NCBI RefSeq assembly: GCF_020515695.1
Contig: NZ_JAIWJA010000003.1
Location: 841,447-905,446, forward strand
Length of the DNA stretch: 64,000 nt
Reading direction: 5' to 3'
DNA from: Pseudomonas sp. MWU16-30317
GTDB lineage: Bacteria > Pseudomonadota > Gammaproteobacteria > Pseudomonadales > Pseudomonadaceae
Shown piece by piece: positions 8,167 through 18,879 of the stretch. Made by a program: the position numbers and the translations under genes. Position 1 is the stretch's first letter; each line of letters opens with the position of its first letter. The notes below the pieces were generated by a model. The model searched no databases, had not been told where the DNA came from, and was given only the letters and a program-made list of their open reading frames with translations.

Positions 8167-8180
8167 CCAGTAGGTCGCGG

Positions 8181-8186
8181 ATTATA
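8181..8186 (-). promoter_or_regulatory. -10 element of the tRNA-Ile gene, overlapping the upstream stop codon
   Basis: On the minus strand a perfect TATAAT lies 15 bp upstream of the tRNA 5' end and is followed by a GC-rich stretch (CCGCGACC), as in stable-RNA promoters. It contains the TAA stop codon of the GGDEF/EAL gene. No good -35 hexamer is seen, so cotranscription with that gene is possible. Confidence 0.45.
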
Positions 8187-11100
8187 ACGATGGTTTGCCA
8201 ACTGCGCCATCCGAAAAGTCTGAAACCAGCGAGCGCAGGAAGGTGGCAGCGAATTCCTCCGCCGACAGCGGCAGGCTGACGATGTAGCCCTGGATCTGTT
8301 CGCATCCCTCGCGGGCCAGGAATTGCTGCTGATCCTGGTTCTCTACGCCCTCGGCAATCACGGTGAGTTGCATGCTGCGGCCCAGGGCGATGATGGCGCG
8401 CACGATTGCGGCGTCGTGGGGGTCGTGGGGCAGGCCGCGGACGAAGGATTGGTCGATCTTGAGCGTGTGCAGCGGCAGGCGCTTGAGGTAGCTCAGGGAC
8501 GAGTAGCCGGTGCCGAAGTCGTCGATGGCCAGTTGGATGCCCAGGCTCTTGAGTTGGTGCAGCACCAGCAGGGCTTCTTCGGCCTGGCTCATGATGAAGT
8601 TTTCGGTGATTTCCAGCTGCAGGCAATCGGGCTGCAGGTGGTGGTCTTGCAGCAGGCGTTGGATGCGTGCGAAGAGGTCGGGCTGGCGCAGTTGAGCGCC
8701 GGCCAGGTTCACCGACAGCGGGCCGAAGGCCTGGTATTGCTGCTGCCAGGTTCGCATCTGCTGGCAGGCATTTTCGAGCACCCATTCGCCCAGCGGCAGG
8801 ATCATGCCGTTCTCTTCGGCCAGGGCGATGAAGCGCTCCGGCGGGACTTCGCCGAAGGTCGGGTGCGTCCAGCGGATCAACGCTTCGGCGCCGACCAGGC
8901 GCTGGGTCTTGAGGCTGAACTTGGGCTGGTAGGACAGGCTCAGTTCGTTGCGTTCGATGGCGCGGCGCAGTTCGTGTTCCAGGGCGACGCGGGCGCTGGC
9001 CTGGGTGGTGAGGTCGCGGGTGTAGGATTCGACGCGGTTGCGGCCCTTGGCCTTGGAGCGGTACATCGCGGCGTCGGCGTTTTTCACCAGGGTGGCGACA
9101 TCGCCGCCGTCCTGCGGGTACAGGCTGGCGCCGATGCTGGCGCTGGTGAAGAACTCGTGCTCGCCGGCCTGGAACGGCGCGGCGAAGCAGGCCAGCACCT
9201 TGTTGGCGATGATTTCGGCGTCGCCGCTGGTTTGCAGCCCCGGCAGGAGGATGATGAACTCGTCGCCGCCCAGCCGCGCCACGGTGTCGATATCGCGTAC
9301 TTGCTCGCGCAGGCGGTTGGCGATGCCCTTGAGCAGCAGGTCGCCGACCGGGTGGCCGAGGCTGTCGTTGATGTGCTTGAAGCGGTCGAGGTCGAGGAAC
9401 AGCACAGCGCCCTGGCCGGCATCATCGGTGTGGCTGTTGAGCGAGGCTTGCAGGCGACTTTCGAAGAGGGTGCGGTTGGGCAGGCCGGTCAGGGGGTCGT
9501 GGTGGGCCTGATAGTCGAGGCGCGCTTCGGCCTGCTTGAGGCTGGAGATGTCGGCGAATACCGCGACGAAATGGGTGATGACGTCTTCGTTGTTGCGCAC
9601 TGAACTGATGGTCAGCCAGCTCGGGTAGGTCTCACCGTTCTTGCGGCGGTTGTAGATTTCGCCCTGCCAGTGGCCATGGGCGGCGAGTTGATGCCACATA
9701 TCGATGAAAAAGGCGTGGTCGTGGCGCCCGGAGGCCAGCAGGCGCGGGGTTTGCCCCAAGGCTTCGGTCTCGCTGTAACCGGTGATTTCACTAAAAGCGC
9801 GGTTGACTGCGCTGATGCGCTGGCGGGTGTCGGTAATCAGCACGCCTTCAGCCGTGCTCTCGAACACCGTGGCGGCGAGCAGGAGCTTTTCCTGCATGAG
9901 GTGCCGCTCGGTGATGTCCCGCGCCATGATCAGCATGCAGGCATCGCCACCGAACTGCATCGGGCTGGCGCCAAGCTCGCAGAGGCGAATTTCGCCGTCG
10001 GCGCGGCGGATCAAACAGGCGAAATCCTTGACCAGCCCTTCGCGCTGGAGAATCTCCAGCATGCGGTTGCGGTCGTTGAGGTCGACCCAGATGCCCAGAT
10101 CCAGCGTCGAGCGATCGACCACTTCGTACAGCGGGTAGCCCGTCAGGCGGCTGAAGCCTTCGTTGACCTCCAGCATCATGCCGTCGACCTGGCGAGTGAG
10201 CAGCAGGCCGTCGGGGGAGGCGTGGAAGGCCTTGGCGAATTTCTCTTCGGATATCTGCAGGCGCTGCTGGGTTTCCTTCAGCGGGCTGATGTCCCGCACC
10301 ACGACGACCAGCGCCGGGGTGGTGTCGAGGTCGAAGGGTTCGGCCGACATCAAGCCGGTAAAAATCTGCCCGTTGCTGCGCTTGAAGGGCATCTCGAGGT
10401 TGCGGATGCGGCTGCTCTTGACGCGCTCCAGCAGGCCGGCGCCCACGCCCTCGATGCCCCAGATGTCCATTTTGGTAGCGTTTTTACCGATGACATCGCA
10501 GGCCTTGAGGCCCATCTGTGTTTCAAATGCGGAGTTGACCTCCAGCAGGCAGCCGTCGCTCAGGCGGGCGATGACCAGGATGTCGGGGCACTGCTGGAAT
10601 ACCGACGCGAACTTCTGCTCGGACAGGCGCAGCGCCTCCTCGGTTTTTTTGGTTTCGCTGATGTCGATCATCAGGCCGCGCATGATGGTTTCGTTGCCCT
10701 GATCGATCAGGCTGACGATATCGCGGACCCAGACGCTACGACCGTCGGCGGCGATGACTCGGTAATCGAGGCTGTGATCGCGGCCAGCGGCGGTCTCGGC
10801 GTCGCAATAGGCTTGGGCCCAGAGGGCATCTACCGGGTGTAGCACGCTGCGCCAGAAGCCGGGCCTGCGCCAATGAGCCAGTGGATAACCCAGCAGGTCT
10901 TCGGCGTGCGGGGAAACGTAGCTGTAGCTGTAGTCCTGGGAATTGGCCTCCCAGGCGATGGCGGATTGGCTTTCGACCAGGCCGCGGTAGTGGTATTCAC
11001 TGGTGCGCAGCTCTTGCTCGAGCGCTACGCGGCGAGCGATTTCCGAACTCAGGCGACGGTTGATGCGCATCAGCACGGCGGCAACCGCCATCAGGAACAG

Positions 11101-11247
11101 AATCGCCGGCAGGCCATAGACCATCAGGTCGGACCACAGACGATCGGCGTGCACAATTTGGCCCGGCAAATTAGCGTCGGTCATGGCTTCAGCCGTTGCC
11201 CATTCCGAAAACGGAAAGAGCAAGACAAGGGCCGATAGTCTTGGCAT
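8182..11247 (-). CDS. RmcA-like sensor with four PAS domains, GGDEF and EAL domains (c-di-GMP turnover)
   Basis: 1021 residues. A signal or anchor segment is followed by only ~25 residues and a membrane helix (about 43-60). Four PAS modules follow (about 83-205, 208-325, 333-450, 455-575), then GGDEF with intact GGDEF near residue 659, and EAL with intact EAL near residue 786 plus DFGTGYSS. Both catalytic motifs look active, so it may make or break c-di-GMP. Position beside this tRNA and rpoD matches P. aeruginosa PA0575 (RmcA), which I recall as ~1245 residues with an extra periplasmic binding-protein domain. That domain is absent here. The stop codon overlaps the tRNA -10 box. Confidence 0.88.
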   Translation of the reverse strand: MPRLSALVLLFPFSEWATAEAMTDANLPGQIVHADRLWSDLMVYGLPAILFLMAVAAVLMRINRRLSSEIARRVALEQELRTSEYHYRGLVESQSAIAWEANSQDYSYSYVSPHAEDLLGYPLAHWRRPGFWRSVLHPVDALWAQAYCDAETAAGRDHSLDYRVIAADGRSVWVRDIVSLIDQGNETIMRGLMIDISETKKTEEALRLSEQKFASVFQQCPDILVIARLSDGCLLEVNSAFETQMGLKACDVIGKNATKMDIWGIEGVGAGLLERVKSSRIRNLEMPFKRSNGQIFTGLMSAEPFDLDTTPALVVVVRDISPLKETQQRLQISEEKFAKAFHASPDGLLLTRQVDGMMLEVNEGFSRLTGYPLYEVVDRSTLDLGIWVDLNDRNRMLEILQREGLVKDFACLIRRADGEIRLCELGASPMQFGGDACMLIMARDITERHLMQEKLLLAATVFESTAEGVLITDTRQRISAVNRAFSEITGYSETEALGQTPRLLASGRHDHAFFIDMWHQLAAHGHWQGEIYNRRKNGETYPSWLTISSVRNNEDVITHFVAVFADISSLKQAEARLDYQAHHDPLTGLPNRTLFESRLQASLNSHTDDAGQGAVLFLDLDRFKHINDSLGHPVGDLLLKGIANRLREQVRDIDTVARLGGDEFIILLPGLQTSGDAEIIANKVLACFAAPFQAGEHEFFTSASIGASLYPQDGGDVATLVKNADAAMYRSKAKGRNRVESYTRDLTTQASARVALEHELRRAIERNELSLSYQPKFSLKTQRLVGAEALIRWTHPTFGEVPPERFIALAEENGMILPLGEWVLENACQQMRTWQQQYQAFGPLSVNLAGAQLRQPDLFARIQRLLQDHHLQPDCLQLEITENFIMSQAEEALLVLHQLKSLGIQLAIDDFGTGYSSLSYLKRLPLHTLKIDQSFVRGLPHDPHDAAIVRAIIALGRSMQLTVIAEGVENQDQQQFLAREGCEQIQGYIVSLPLSAEEFAATFLRSLVSDFSDGAVGKPSL

Positions 11248-11333
11248 AGCGGCCTCTTTTCACTCGCACACAAAGACTGGAGTGTAGACGGGCGACAGGC
11301 GCTACGGGAAGCGGTGGAGGAGCGCTAATCGAG

Positions 11334-11366
11334 CAAAAAGCAAAACCCCCAGACGGGCTGGGGGTT
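11334..11366 (-). terminator. Intrinsic terminator of rpoD
   Basis: On the minus strand CCCCCAG-CCCGT-CTGGGGG is followed by TTTTGCTTTTTGC, about 40 bp after the rpoD stop. It closes the rpsU-dnaG-rpoD unit. Confidence 0.85.
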
Positions 11367-11403
11367 GCTTGTGCATCAGCGGTGCGTCAGGCGCAGGCCA
11401 GGA

Positions 11404-13254
<1,851 letters not shown>

Positions 13255-13301
13255 AACACCCTATCCACTGAAGGTCTTGGCGGGCAAAAAACAAGCCGAG
13301 G

Positions 13302-13307
13302 ATTATA
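13302..13307 (-). promoter_or_regulatory. Possible internal rpoD promoter -10 (TATAAT)
   Basis: The minus strand carries a perfect TATAAT in the dnaG-rpoD gap, about 48 bp before the rpoD ATG. No convincing -35 is visible. Internal rpoD promoters are known in enterobacteria; here this is only a candidate. Confidence 0.3.
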
Positions 13308-13321
13308 CCCGAGCTGTGACC

Positions 13322-15340
13322 TCACGCGCCAGTTGAGGTCGGGGTTTGAGCGTGAAGATTGCGACTTAAAAGCTCGCGCAGCTGATTTTTCTCGTCTGCG
13401 CTGAGTTCTTCCTGCCTTGCTTTGCGGAGCAAATGCTCCAGGTTTCGCTCGCGTTGGCGAGCGGATAAACTAGTAATGGTGTCGAAAAACTGTTGTTCAA
13501 GGTTATCGGCATCGATCAGCCACTCCTTTTCTGCCAAAGCCTGCAGCAAGCGGCCTTGATCGGTACCGTGCCAGCGGGCGATCAACTGTAATGAGCGTAG
13601 CCCAGGATTCTTTTGCAGTGCGCCCAGCAGGGCGACCAGCAATTGTGTATAGACATGTCCTTCATCGGCAAAGTGACTGACATCTTCAACTTTTTCCGCC
13701 AGATGGGGATGGTGCAGCAAAGTTCGCAATGCACTCAGCGTCGGTGGTTCGACGCTGGTCGGGACGCGCGGGGCACGTGACTCGAAATCCTGGCCCTTGC
13801 CCTTGCGATCCCATGGCTTGCCTTTTTTGTCCCAGGGCTTGTCCTGCCACTTTTTCTGCCCGCCCTGCTTGAGCGCCCAGGCCTGTTGTGGCGGCTGCTG
13901 GGCGTAGGTATCGCTTGGGTGACCCTGCTGAAAGTCCCCGTAATCGTGCTGGCTGTAATCGGCGCTGTGATCGGGGATCTGATCGTAATTGATGCCGGGG
14001 TCGTATTCAGGCGTTGCCTGGGCTGGCGCCGGCGCGCTGCGTGCCATCTGATTCATGGCTTCGCCGCTGAGGCCGGTGATTTCGGTCAGGCGGTTGCGCA
14101 TCAAGGCGCGCAGATTGTTGCCGGGCACCTTGTCGATCAGCGGGGCGGCGAGGGTGACCATATGGGCCTTGCCTTCCAGCGAGCGCGGGTCGGCCTCTTC
14201 GGTCAGTTGCTGGAAGAAGTAGTCGGCCAGCGGCTGGGCCATCTGGTGAATTCGGGCCTGAAACGCATCGGTGCCTTCAGCGCGGACCAGGCTATCCGGG
14301 TCCTCGCCTTCGGGCAGGAACAAAAAGCGTGCGCGCCGGCCGTCCTGCAGGCAGGGCAGGGCCGCTTCGAGCGCGCGCCACGCGGCCTTGCGCCCAGCCT
14401 GGTCGCCGTCGAAGCAGAACAGCACGCTGGGGACTACCCGAAACAGGCGCTTGAGGTGCTCTTCGCTGGTGGCGGTGCCCAGGGTAGCGACGGCATTGCG
14501 CAGGCCTTGCTGGGCCAGGGCGATGACGTCCATGTAGCCCTCGACCACGATGATCTCGTCGAGGTTGCGGTTGTTCTTGCGCGCCTCGAACAGCCCGTAC
14601 AGTTCCTGGCCCTTGTGGAACACCGGGGTCTCGGGGGAGTTCAGGTACTTGGGCTTGTCGTCGCCCAGCACGCGGCCGCCAAAGGCGATGATGCGCCCGC
14701 GGCTGTCGCGGATCGGGAACATCACGCGGTCGCGGAAGCGGTCGTAGCGCTTGCCGGTTTCGGCGTTTTCGATCAGCAGGCCAGCGTCGATCATCGCCTT
14801 TTGCCCGAGGGTGTCGGTGCCCATGTGCTTGAGCAGGTTGTCCCAGCCCGGCGGCGCGAAACCCAGGCCGAAGTCGCGGGCGATCTCGCCGGACAGGCCG
14901 CGGCCCTTGAGGTAGTCGACCGCGGCGCGGCGCGACGGATGGGCCTTGAGCGCCTGGCGGAAAAAGTCGGCGGCGGCGGTCAGTAGCGGATAGAGCGGTG
15001 AGTCCGTGGGCTGGCGTGGTTTGTTCTGGCGGCCGCCTTCTTCGCGGGGCACTTCCATGCCGGCGGATTTGGCCAGGTCCTCGATGGCCTGGGGGAAGTC
15101 CAGGTTGTCGTGGTCCATGAGGAAGCCCAGGGCGTTACCGCCAGCGCCGCAACCGAAGCAGTAATAGAACTGCTTGTCGGGGCTGACCGTGAACGATGGG
15201 GTCTTTTCCTTGTGGAACGGGCAGCATGCCGAGTAGTTCTTGCCGGCCTTTTTGAGCGACACGCGCGAACTCACCACGTCGACGATGTCGGTGCGGTTCA
15301 GCAGATCGTCAATGAAGCTCTGGGGTATCAGCCCGGCCAT
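13322..15340 (-). CDS. dnaG: DNA primase DnaG
   Basis: 672 residues. The N-terminal CHC2 zinc-binding domain is ACCPFHKEKTPSF...YYCFGCG (about residues 38-65). The TOPRIM catalytic core contains VVEGYMDVIAL and a downstream Asp pair (CFDGDQAG). A Gln/Lys/Trp-rich linker (about 470-525) leads to a DnaB-binding C-terminal domain. It makes RNA primers at the replication fork. It is the middle gene of rpsU-dnaG-rpoD. A 367-bp gap separates it from rpsU, where I recall other Pseudomonas having a yqeY-type gene; none is present here. Confidence 0.97.
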   Translation of the reverse strand: MAGLIPQSFIDDLLNRTDIVDVVSSRVSLKKAGKNYSACCPFHKEKTPSFTVSPDKQFYYCFGCGAGGNALGFLMDHDNLDFPQAIEDLAKSAGMEVPREEGGRQNKPRQPTDSPLYPLLTAAADFFRQALKAHPSRRAAVDYLKGRGLSGEIARDFGLGFAPPGWDNLLKHMGTDTLGQKAMIDAGLLIENAETGKRYDRFRDRVMFPIRDSRGRIIAFGGRVLGDDKPKYLNSPETPVFHKGQELYGLFEARKNNRNLDEIIVVEGYMDVIALAQQGLRNAVATLGTATSEEHLKRLFRVVPSVLFCFDGDQAGRKAAWRALEAALPCLQDGRRARFLFLPEGEDPDSLVRAEGTDAFQARIHQMAQPLADYFFQQLTEEADPRSLEGKAHMVTLAAPLIDKVPGNNLRALMRNRLTEITGLSGEAMNQMARSAPAPAQATPEYDPGINYDQIPDHSADYSQHDYGDFQQGHPSDTYAQQPPQQAWALKQGGQKKWQDKPWDKKGKPWDRKGKGQDFESRAPRVPTSVEPPTLSALRTLLHHPHLAEKVEDVSHFADEGHVYTQLLVALLGALQKNPGLRSLQLIARWHGTDQGRLLQALAEKEWLIDADNLEQQFFDTITSLSARQRERNLEHLLRKARQEELSADEKNQLRELLSRNLHAQTPTSTGA

Positions 15341-15707
15341 GGGGTTCTCGTCATCAAACAGGGAAACACTGCAGGAGTGTATCTACTGAGCGCCGATCAG
15401 GGGTGCCTTTGCGGTACTGATTTTGTATCGGCAACACTTACAACTTCGACAGTGCCACAGGGCATCGAAGCAGAGAAGAATGGTGCGGAAGGGTGTGCTC
15501 GTCTGCAGCCTTGCAAGGCTCGTCAGGGTGACGTGCACAGCTGGCGTATGAAGGCCAGTTCTGACGTTTTAGGCAGCCGCTCTTGACCTGGGTCAGGAGT
15601 GGAATTGCGGTGAAGCACCATCGGTGTAGCAACTGCGTAAAGCCACCACTGCCGGCAGCCCAGCGGTTAGCCGGGCGAGGCAGAAGCTTGCAGCGAACGT
15701 CTGTGTA
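15341..15707. other. 367-bp rpsU-dnaG intergenic region, palindrome-rich, no gene
   Basis: No coding frame resembles a known protein. The strongest structure is 15649-15683, where GCCCAGC/GCCGGGC forms a stem inside a CTGCC/GGCAG outer stem 25-60 bp after the rpsU stop on the minus strand, without a T-run; it could be an attenuating hairpin as between E. coli rpsU and dnaG. Other palindromes are AGCCTTGCAAGGCT (15507-15520) and TGACCTGGGTCA (15584-15595). I see no LexA box matching CTG-N10-CAG. Confidence 0.5.
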
Positions 15708-15923
15708 TTAGTACAGACGAACGGCGCGGCGCTGTTCGCGCTGAACTTTCTTGGCGTGGCGTTTGACAGCGGCTGCTGCCTTGCGCTTACGCTCGGAAGT
15801 TGGCTTCTCGTAAAATTCGCGGCTACGAACTTCAGCCAGTACACCGGCTTTTTCGCAGGAGCGCTTGAAACGACGCAGAGCTACGTCGAAGGGTTCGTTC
15901 TCTTTTACTTTGACGGCTGGCAT
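15708..15923 (-). CDS. rpsU: 30S ribosomal protein S21
   Basis: 71 residues, the standard length. It opens [20 protein letters not shown] and ends in an Arg/Lys-rich tail ([13 protein letters not shown]). It binds near the 3' end of 16S rRNA and is needed for initiation. It is the first gene of the operon with dnaG and rpoD, which couples ribosome, primer and sigma supply. A sigma-70 promoter lies upstream at 16009-16037. Confidence 0.98.
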
Positions 15924-16008
15924 CCAGAGCTACCTTCTTTCATTACCGGGGTCAACGTACTCCTGCGGAAAATCGCGCTCGGGATACGTCGGTTTTTAAG
16001 GGTTGCGG

Positions 16009-16037
16009 ATGTTAACCCTATGACGACAGGAATGCAA
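16009..16037 (-). promoter_or_regulatory. Candidate sigma-70 promoter of rpsU-dnaG-rpoD
   Basis: On the minus strand TTGCAT and TAACAT are separated by 17 bp, about 85 bp before the rpsU ATG. The same 200-bp gap must also hold the divergent tsaD promoter, which I could not place. Confidence 0.45.
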
Positions 16038-16123
16038 AGCCTCTGATCGAAAACCGCTGGTCGGAGCGCTGAGCGGCGACTATCATGCGCGCCTTTGAAG
16101 CCAGCCTCAACAAGGCGAGACCC

Positions 16124-17158
16124 ATGTTAGTACTGGGATTGGAAACCTCCTGCGACGAAACCGGCGTCGCGTTATACGACAGCGAGCTGGGCCTGCTGGG
16201 CGATGCGCTGTTCAGTCAGATCGACCTGCACCGCGCCTATGGCGGTGTGGTGCCCGAACTCGCCTCGCGCGATCACGTCAAGCGCATGCTGCCGTTGATC
16301 CGCGAAGTACTGGCCCAGGCCGAGCGCGCGCCGGCCGATATCGATGCCATCGCTTACACCGCCGGGCCCGGCCTCGTGGGGGCGCTGCTGGTGGGCGCTG
16401 CCTGCGCGCAGGCGTTGGCCTTCGCGTGGGACGTGCCGGCATTGGGCGTACACCACATGGAAGGACATTTGCTGGCGCCGATGCTTGAAAAGCAGCCGCC
16501 GCAATTTCCGTTCGTCGCTTTGTTGGTGTCTGGCGGCCATACGCAGCTGGTGCGGGTCGATGGTATCGGTCAGTACGAGCTGCTGGGCGAGACCCTCGAC
16601 GATGCCGCCGGTGAAGCGTTCGACAAGACCGCCAAGATGATGGGTCTCAATTATCCGGGCGGCCCGGAGATCGCCAAGCTGGCGGAGCTGGGCACCGCAG
16701 GGCGCTTTACCTTCCCGCGGCCGATGACCGACCGTCCGGGGCTGGCATTCAGCTTCAGCGGCCTGAAAACGTCCGCTCTGAACACCTGGCAGCAGTGCCA
16801 GAGCGCTGGGGACGACGGTGAGCAAACCCGTTGCGACATCGCACTGGCCTTCCAGCAGGCGGTGGTGGAGACTCTGACCATCAAGTGCAAGCGCGCCCTC
16901 AAGCAGACTCACCTCAAGCGTCTGGTGATCGCTGGCGGCGTCAGTGCCAACCGCGCGCTGCGCCAGTCACTGGAAAAAATGCTCGGCGAGATCAACGGCA
17001 ATGTTTTCTATGCGCGGCCGCAGTTCTGCACCGATAACGGCGCGATGATCGCTTATGCGGGTTGTCAGCGGTTGATGGCAGGGCAGCGCAATGATCTGGC
17101 GATCAACGTGCAGGCGCGTTGGCCGATGGAGCAGTTGACGGTGCCGACGGTCGTGTAA
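16124..17158 (+). CDS. tsaD: tRNA N6-threonylcarbamoyladenosine synthase subunit TsaD
   Basis: 344 residues from the ATG at 16124, where [14 protein letters not shown] gives the canonical N-terminus and GGCGAGA precedes it; the frame is open from 16085. [10 protein letters not shown] supplies the metal-binding histidines and [10 protein letters not shown] the ATP-site loop. With TsaB, TsaE and TsaC/Sua5 it installs t6A37 on ANN-decoding tRNAs, which includes the tRNA-Ile in this window. It is divergent from rpsU, as in most gammaproteobacteria. Confidence 0.97.
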   Translation: MLVLGLETSCDETGVALYDSELGLLGDALFSQIDLHRAYGGVVPELASRDHVKRMLPLIREVLAQAERAPADIDAIAYTAGPGLVGALLVGAACAQALAFAWDVPALGVHHMEGHLLAPMLEKQPPQFPFVALLVSGGHTQLVRVDGIGQYELLGETLDDAAGEAFDKTAKMMGLNYPGGPEIAKLAELGTAGRFTFPRPMTDRPGLAFSFSGLKTSALNTWQQCQSAGDDGEQTRCDIALAFQQAVVETLTIKCKRALKQTHLKRLVIAGGVSANRALRQSLEKMLGEINGNVFYARPQFCTDNGAMIAYAGCQRLMAGQRNDLAINVQARWPMEQLTVPTVV

Positions 17159-17191
17159 GGCTTGTGGGCCCCCGTGCCGCCAAACGCGCAC

Positions 17192-17252
17192 CCTTGCTCC
17201 CACAGTGCGCAGTCGTATACCTGTGGGAGCAAGGCTTGCTTGCGAACAGGCC
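17192..17252. repeat. REPIN-type palindrome between tsaD and plsY
   Basis: CCTTGCTCCCACAG (17192-17205) and its perfect complement (17221-17234) face each other across 15 bp. The right arm extends into TTGCTTGCGAACAGGCC. It lies between the convergent tsaD and plsY and may also act as a transcript-end hairpin. Confidence 0.8.
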
Positions 17253-17293
17253 GGTATGGCTTGCCCAAGATGAGCCGATTTCATCCCGGCGAA

Positions 17294-17863
17294 TCAGAAA
17301 TGCCGTTCGCGTCCTGCCAGCAGGTCGCGTAGATTGCCGCGATGGCGCCACACGATCAACAGGGTCAGCACGCACATCGGCAGCAATGCCTGGGGGGCCT
17401 GCCAGGCCAGCAAGGGCAGGGTCAGTGGCGTGGCGATCAGGGAGGCGAGCGAACTGGTGCGGGTGAGGGCGAAAACCACCGCCCAGGCGACCACCGCCAG
17501 CAAGGCCGCAGGCACATACAGCCCCAGTAATACGCCGGCAGCGGTGGCGACACCCTTGCCGCCCTTGAAGCGGAAGTACAGCGGGAACAGATGGCCCAGC
17601 ACCGCGCACAGCCCGATCCAGGCCTGTTGTTGCAGGTCCAGACCCACAGCCAGAGCGACCAGCACCGGCAGCAGGCCTTTGCAAAGGTCGCCGAGCAGGG
17701 TCAGGATGGCAAGCTTGCGCCCAGCCAGGCGCAGCATGTTGGTGGCGCCCGCGTTGCCTGAGCCGTTCATGCGCGGGTCCGGCAGGCCGGTGCCGCGGCT
17801 GATGAGGATAGCGAAGGACAGCGAGCCCAGCAGGTAGGCGAGTGACGCCAGTAACCAAAACAT
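17294..17863 (-). CDS. plsY: Glycerol-3-phosphate acyltransferase PlsY
   Basis: 189 residues with about five membrane segments. The three PlsY motifs are visible: [11 protein letters not shown] (about residues 35-45), [11 protein letters not shown] (about 97-107) and the C-terminal [14 protein letters not shown]. It acylates glycerol-3-phosphate using acyl-phosphate made by PlsX, the first step of phospholipid synthesis, in the inner membrane. It is convergent with tsaD and divergent to folB. Confidence 0.96.
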   Translation of the reverse strand: MFWLLASLAYLLGSLSFAILISRGTGLPDPRMNGSGNAGATNMLRLAGRKLAILTLLGDLCKGLLPVLVALAVGLDLQQQAWIGLCAVLGHLFPLYFRFKGGKGVATAAGVLLGLYVPAALLAVVAWAVVFALTRTSSLASLIATPLTLPLLAWQAPQALLPMCVLTLLIVWRHRGNLRDLLAGRERHF

Positions 17864-17937
17864 GCGAACTATTCCGGGCGAGGACGTCCTGATTCTAACG
17901 GCGCATCGCGCCCTTGTCGTGCAGTGGAGAAAAGTGC

Positions 17938-18291
17938 TTGGACAGAGTGTTTATCGAGGGGCTGGAAGTCGACACCGTGATCGGTGCCTACGACTGGGAG
18001 CGGGACATTCGCCAATGCCTGCGCCTGGACCTGCGCTTCGCCTGGGATAACCGTCCGGCCGCTGCCGGCGACGACCTGAGCCTGGCCCTGGACTACGCCA
18101 GTGTGTCCGCGCGTATTCAGGCATTCGCCGAAGTTGCACGCTTCGAATTGGTGGAAACCTTCGCCGAGCGTCTGGCCGAAGTGCTCATGAGCGAATTCCA
18201 CATTCCCTGGCTGTCTCTCAAATTGACCAAGCCGGGCGCCGTCGCGGCGGCCAAGGGTGTGGGCGTGGAGATCGAGCGCGGATGCCTCTGA
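17938..18291 (+). CDS. folB: Dihydroneopterin aldolase FolB (TTG start)
   Basis: 117 residues. The start is a TTG at 17938, 7 bp after GGAGA, giving (M)[20 protein letters not shown], the conserved Pseudomonas N-terminus. The frame has an upstream ATG at 17914 without a site. The family signature GAYDWER and the catalytic Lys in SLKLTKPGA are present. It cleaves 7,8-dihydroneopterin to 6-hydroxymethyl-dihydropterin and glycolaldehyde in folate synthesis. Its last 10 nt overlap folK, which acts on the product. Confidence 0.93.
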   Translation: MDRVFIEGLEVDTVIGAYDWERDIRQCLRLDLRFAWDNRPAAAGDDLSLALDYASVSARIQAFAEVARFELVETFAERLAEVLMSEFHIPWLSLKLTKPGAVAAAKGVGVEIERGCL

Positions 18292-18797
18292 CCCGAATCT
18301 ACCTCGGCCTCGGTAGCAATATCGAGCGCGAGTCGCACCTGTGCGCCGGCCTCGATGCGCTGGCGCTGTTTGTCCAGGACATGCAGTGTTCGTCGGTGTT
18401 CGAAAGCGCGGCGGTGGGCATCAAGAGCGGTCCGTTCTTCAACCTGGTGGTGACCGGCCTGACCGACTTGCCACTGATGGAGCTGGATCGGCGCCTCAAG
18501 TTCATCGAGGCCGATAACGGCCGCTACGCACCGGATCGCAAGGGCCTGCCTTTGGATATCGACGTGTTGCTGTATGGCCAGCAGGCGGGCAATTTCGATG
18601 GTTTGATTCTGCCGCGCGCGGAAATCCTCAAGAATGCGTTTGTGCTGTGGCCACTCGCGCTGTTGGCGCCGGATGAGCAGCACCCTGGTGTGCAGCGCTC
18701 GTTCGCCGAGTTGTGGTGCGATGCGCAGATCGACCAGCAATTGGCCCCCGTACCGTTCACCTGGCGGGATCGGCAACTGACCGATCTGTCCCTGTAG
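18282..18797 (+). CDS. folK: 6-hydroxymethyl-dihydropterin pyrophosphokinase FolK
   Basis: 171 residues. IYLGLGSNIERESHL opens the HPPK fold, and KGLPLDIDVLLYG (about residues 87-99) carries the Asp pair that binds magnesium and ATP. It transfers pyrophosphate from ATP to the pterin made by FolB. Its final codons (TCC CTG TAG) are identical to those of the convergent cca gene because both lie in the arms of the same REP palindrome (18790-18879), so the natural C-terminus seems to have been reset by that element. Confidence 0.95.
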   Translation: MPLTRIYLGLGSNIERESHLCAGLDALALFVQDMQCSSVFESAAVGIKSGPFFNLVVTGLTDLPLMELDRRLKFIEADNGRYAPDRKGLPLDIDVLLYGQQAGNFDGLILPRAEILKNAFVLWPLALLAPDEQHPGVQRSFAELWCDAQIDQQLAPVPFTWRDRQLTDLSL

Positions 18798-18879
18798 CGA
18801 GGGCGCTTGCCCCCGAAAGAATATGCCGACTGCCGGGGTGTGGCTGATGGGGAGGCGGGGACAGCCCCCCGCTACAGGG
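18790..18879. repeat. REPIN supplying the stop codons of both folK and cca
   Basis: CCCTGTAGCG at 18790-18799 and CGCTACAGGG at 18870-18879 are perfect complements, with further GC-rich inner pairing (GGGCGCTTGCCCCC / GGGGACAGCCCCC). Each arm holds CTG-TAG in frame with the gene that enters it, so both convergent genes end Leu-stop within the element. Family: the CTGTAGCGAGGG-type REP, also seen at 52477. Confidence 0.85.

Noticed and set aside
15341..15480. LexA box before dnaG
   Set aside because: CTG and CAG near 15388-15402 are spaced by 9, not 10, bases and the AT-rich centre is missing.
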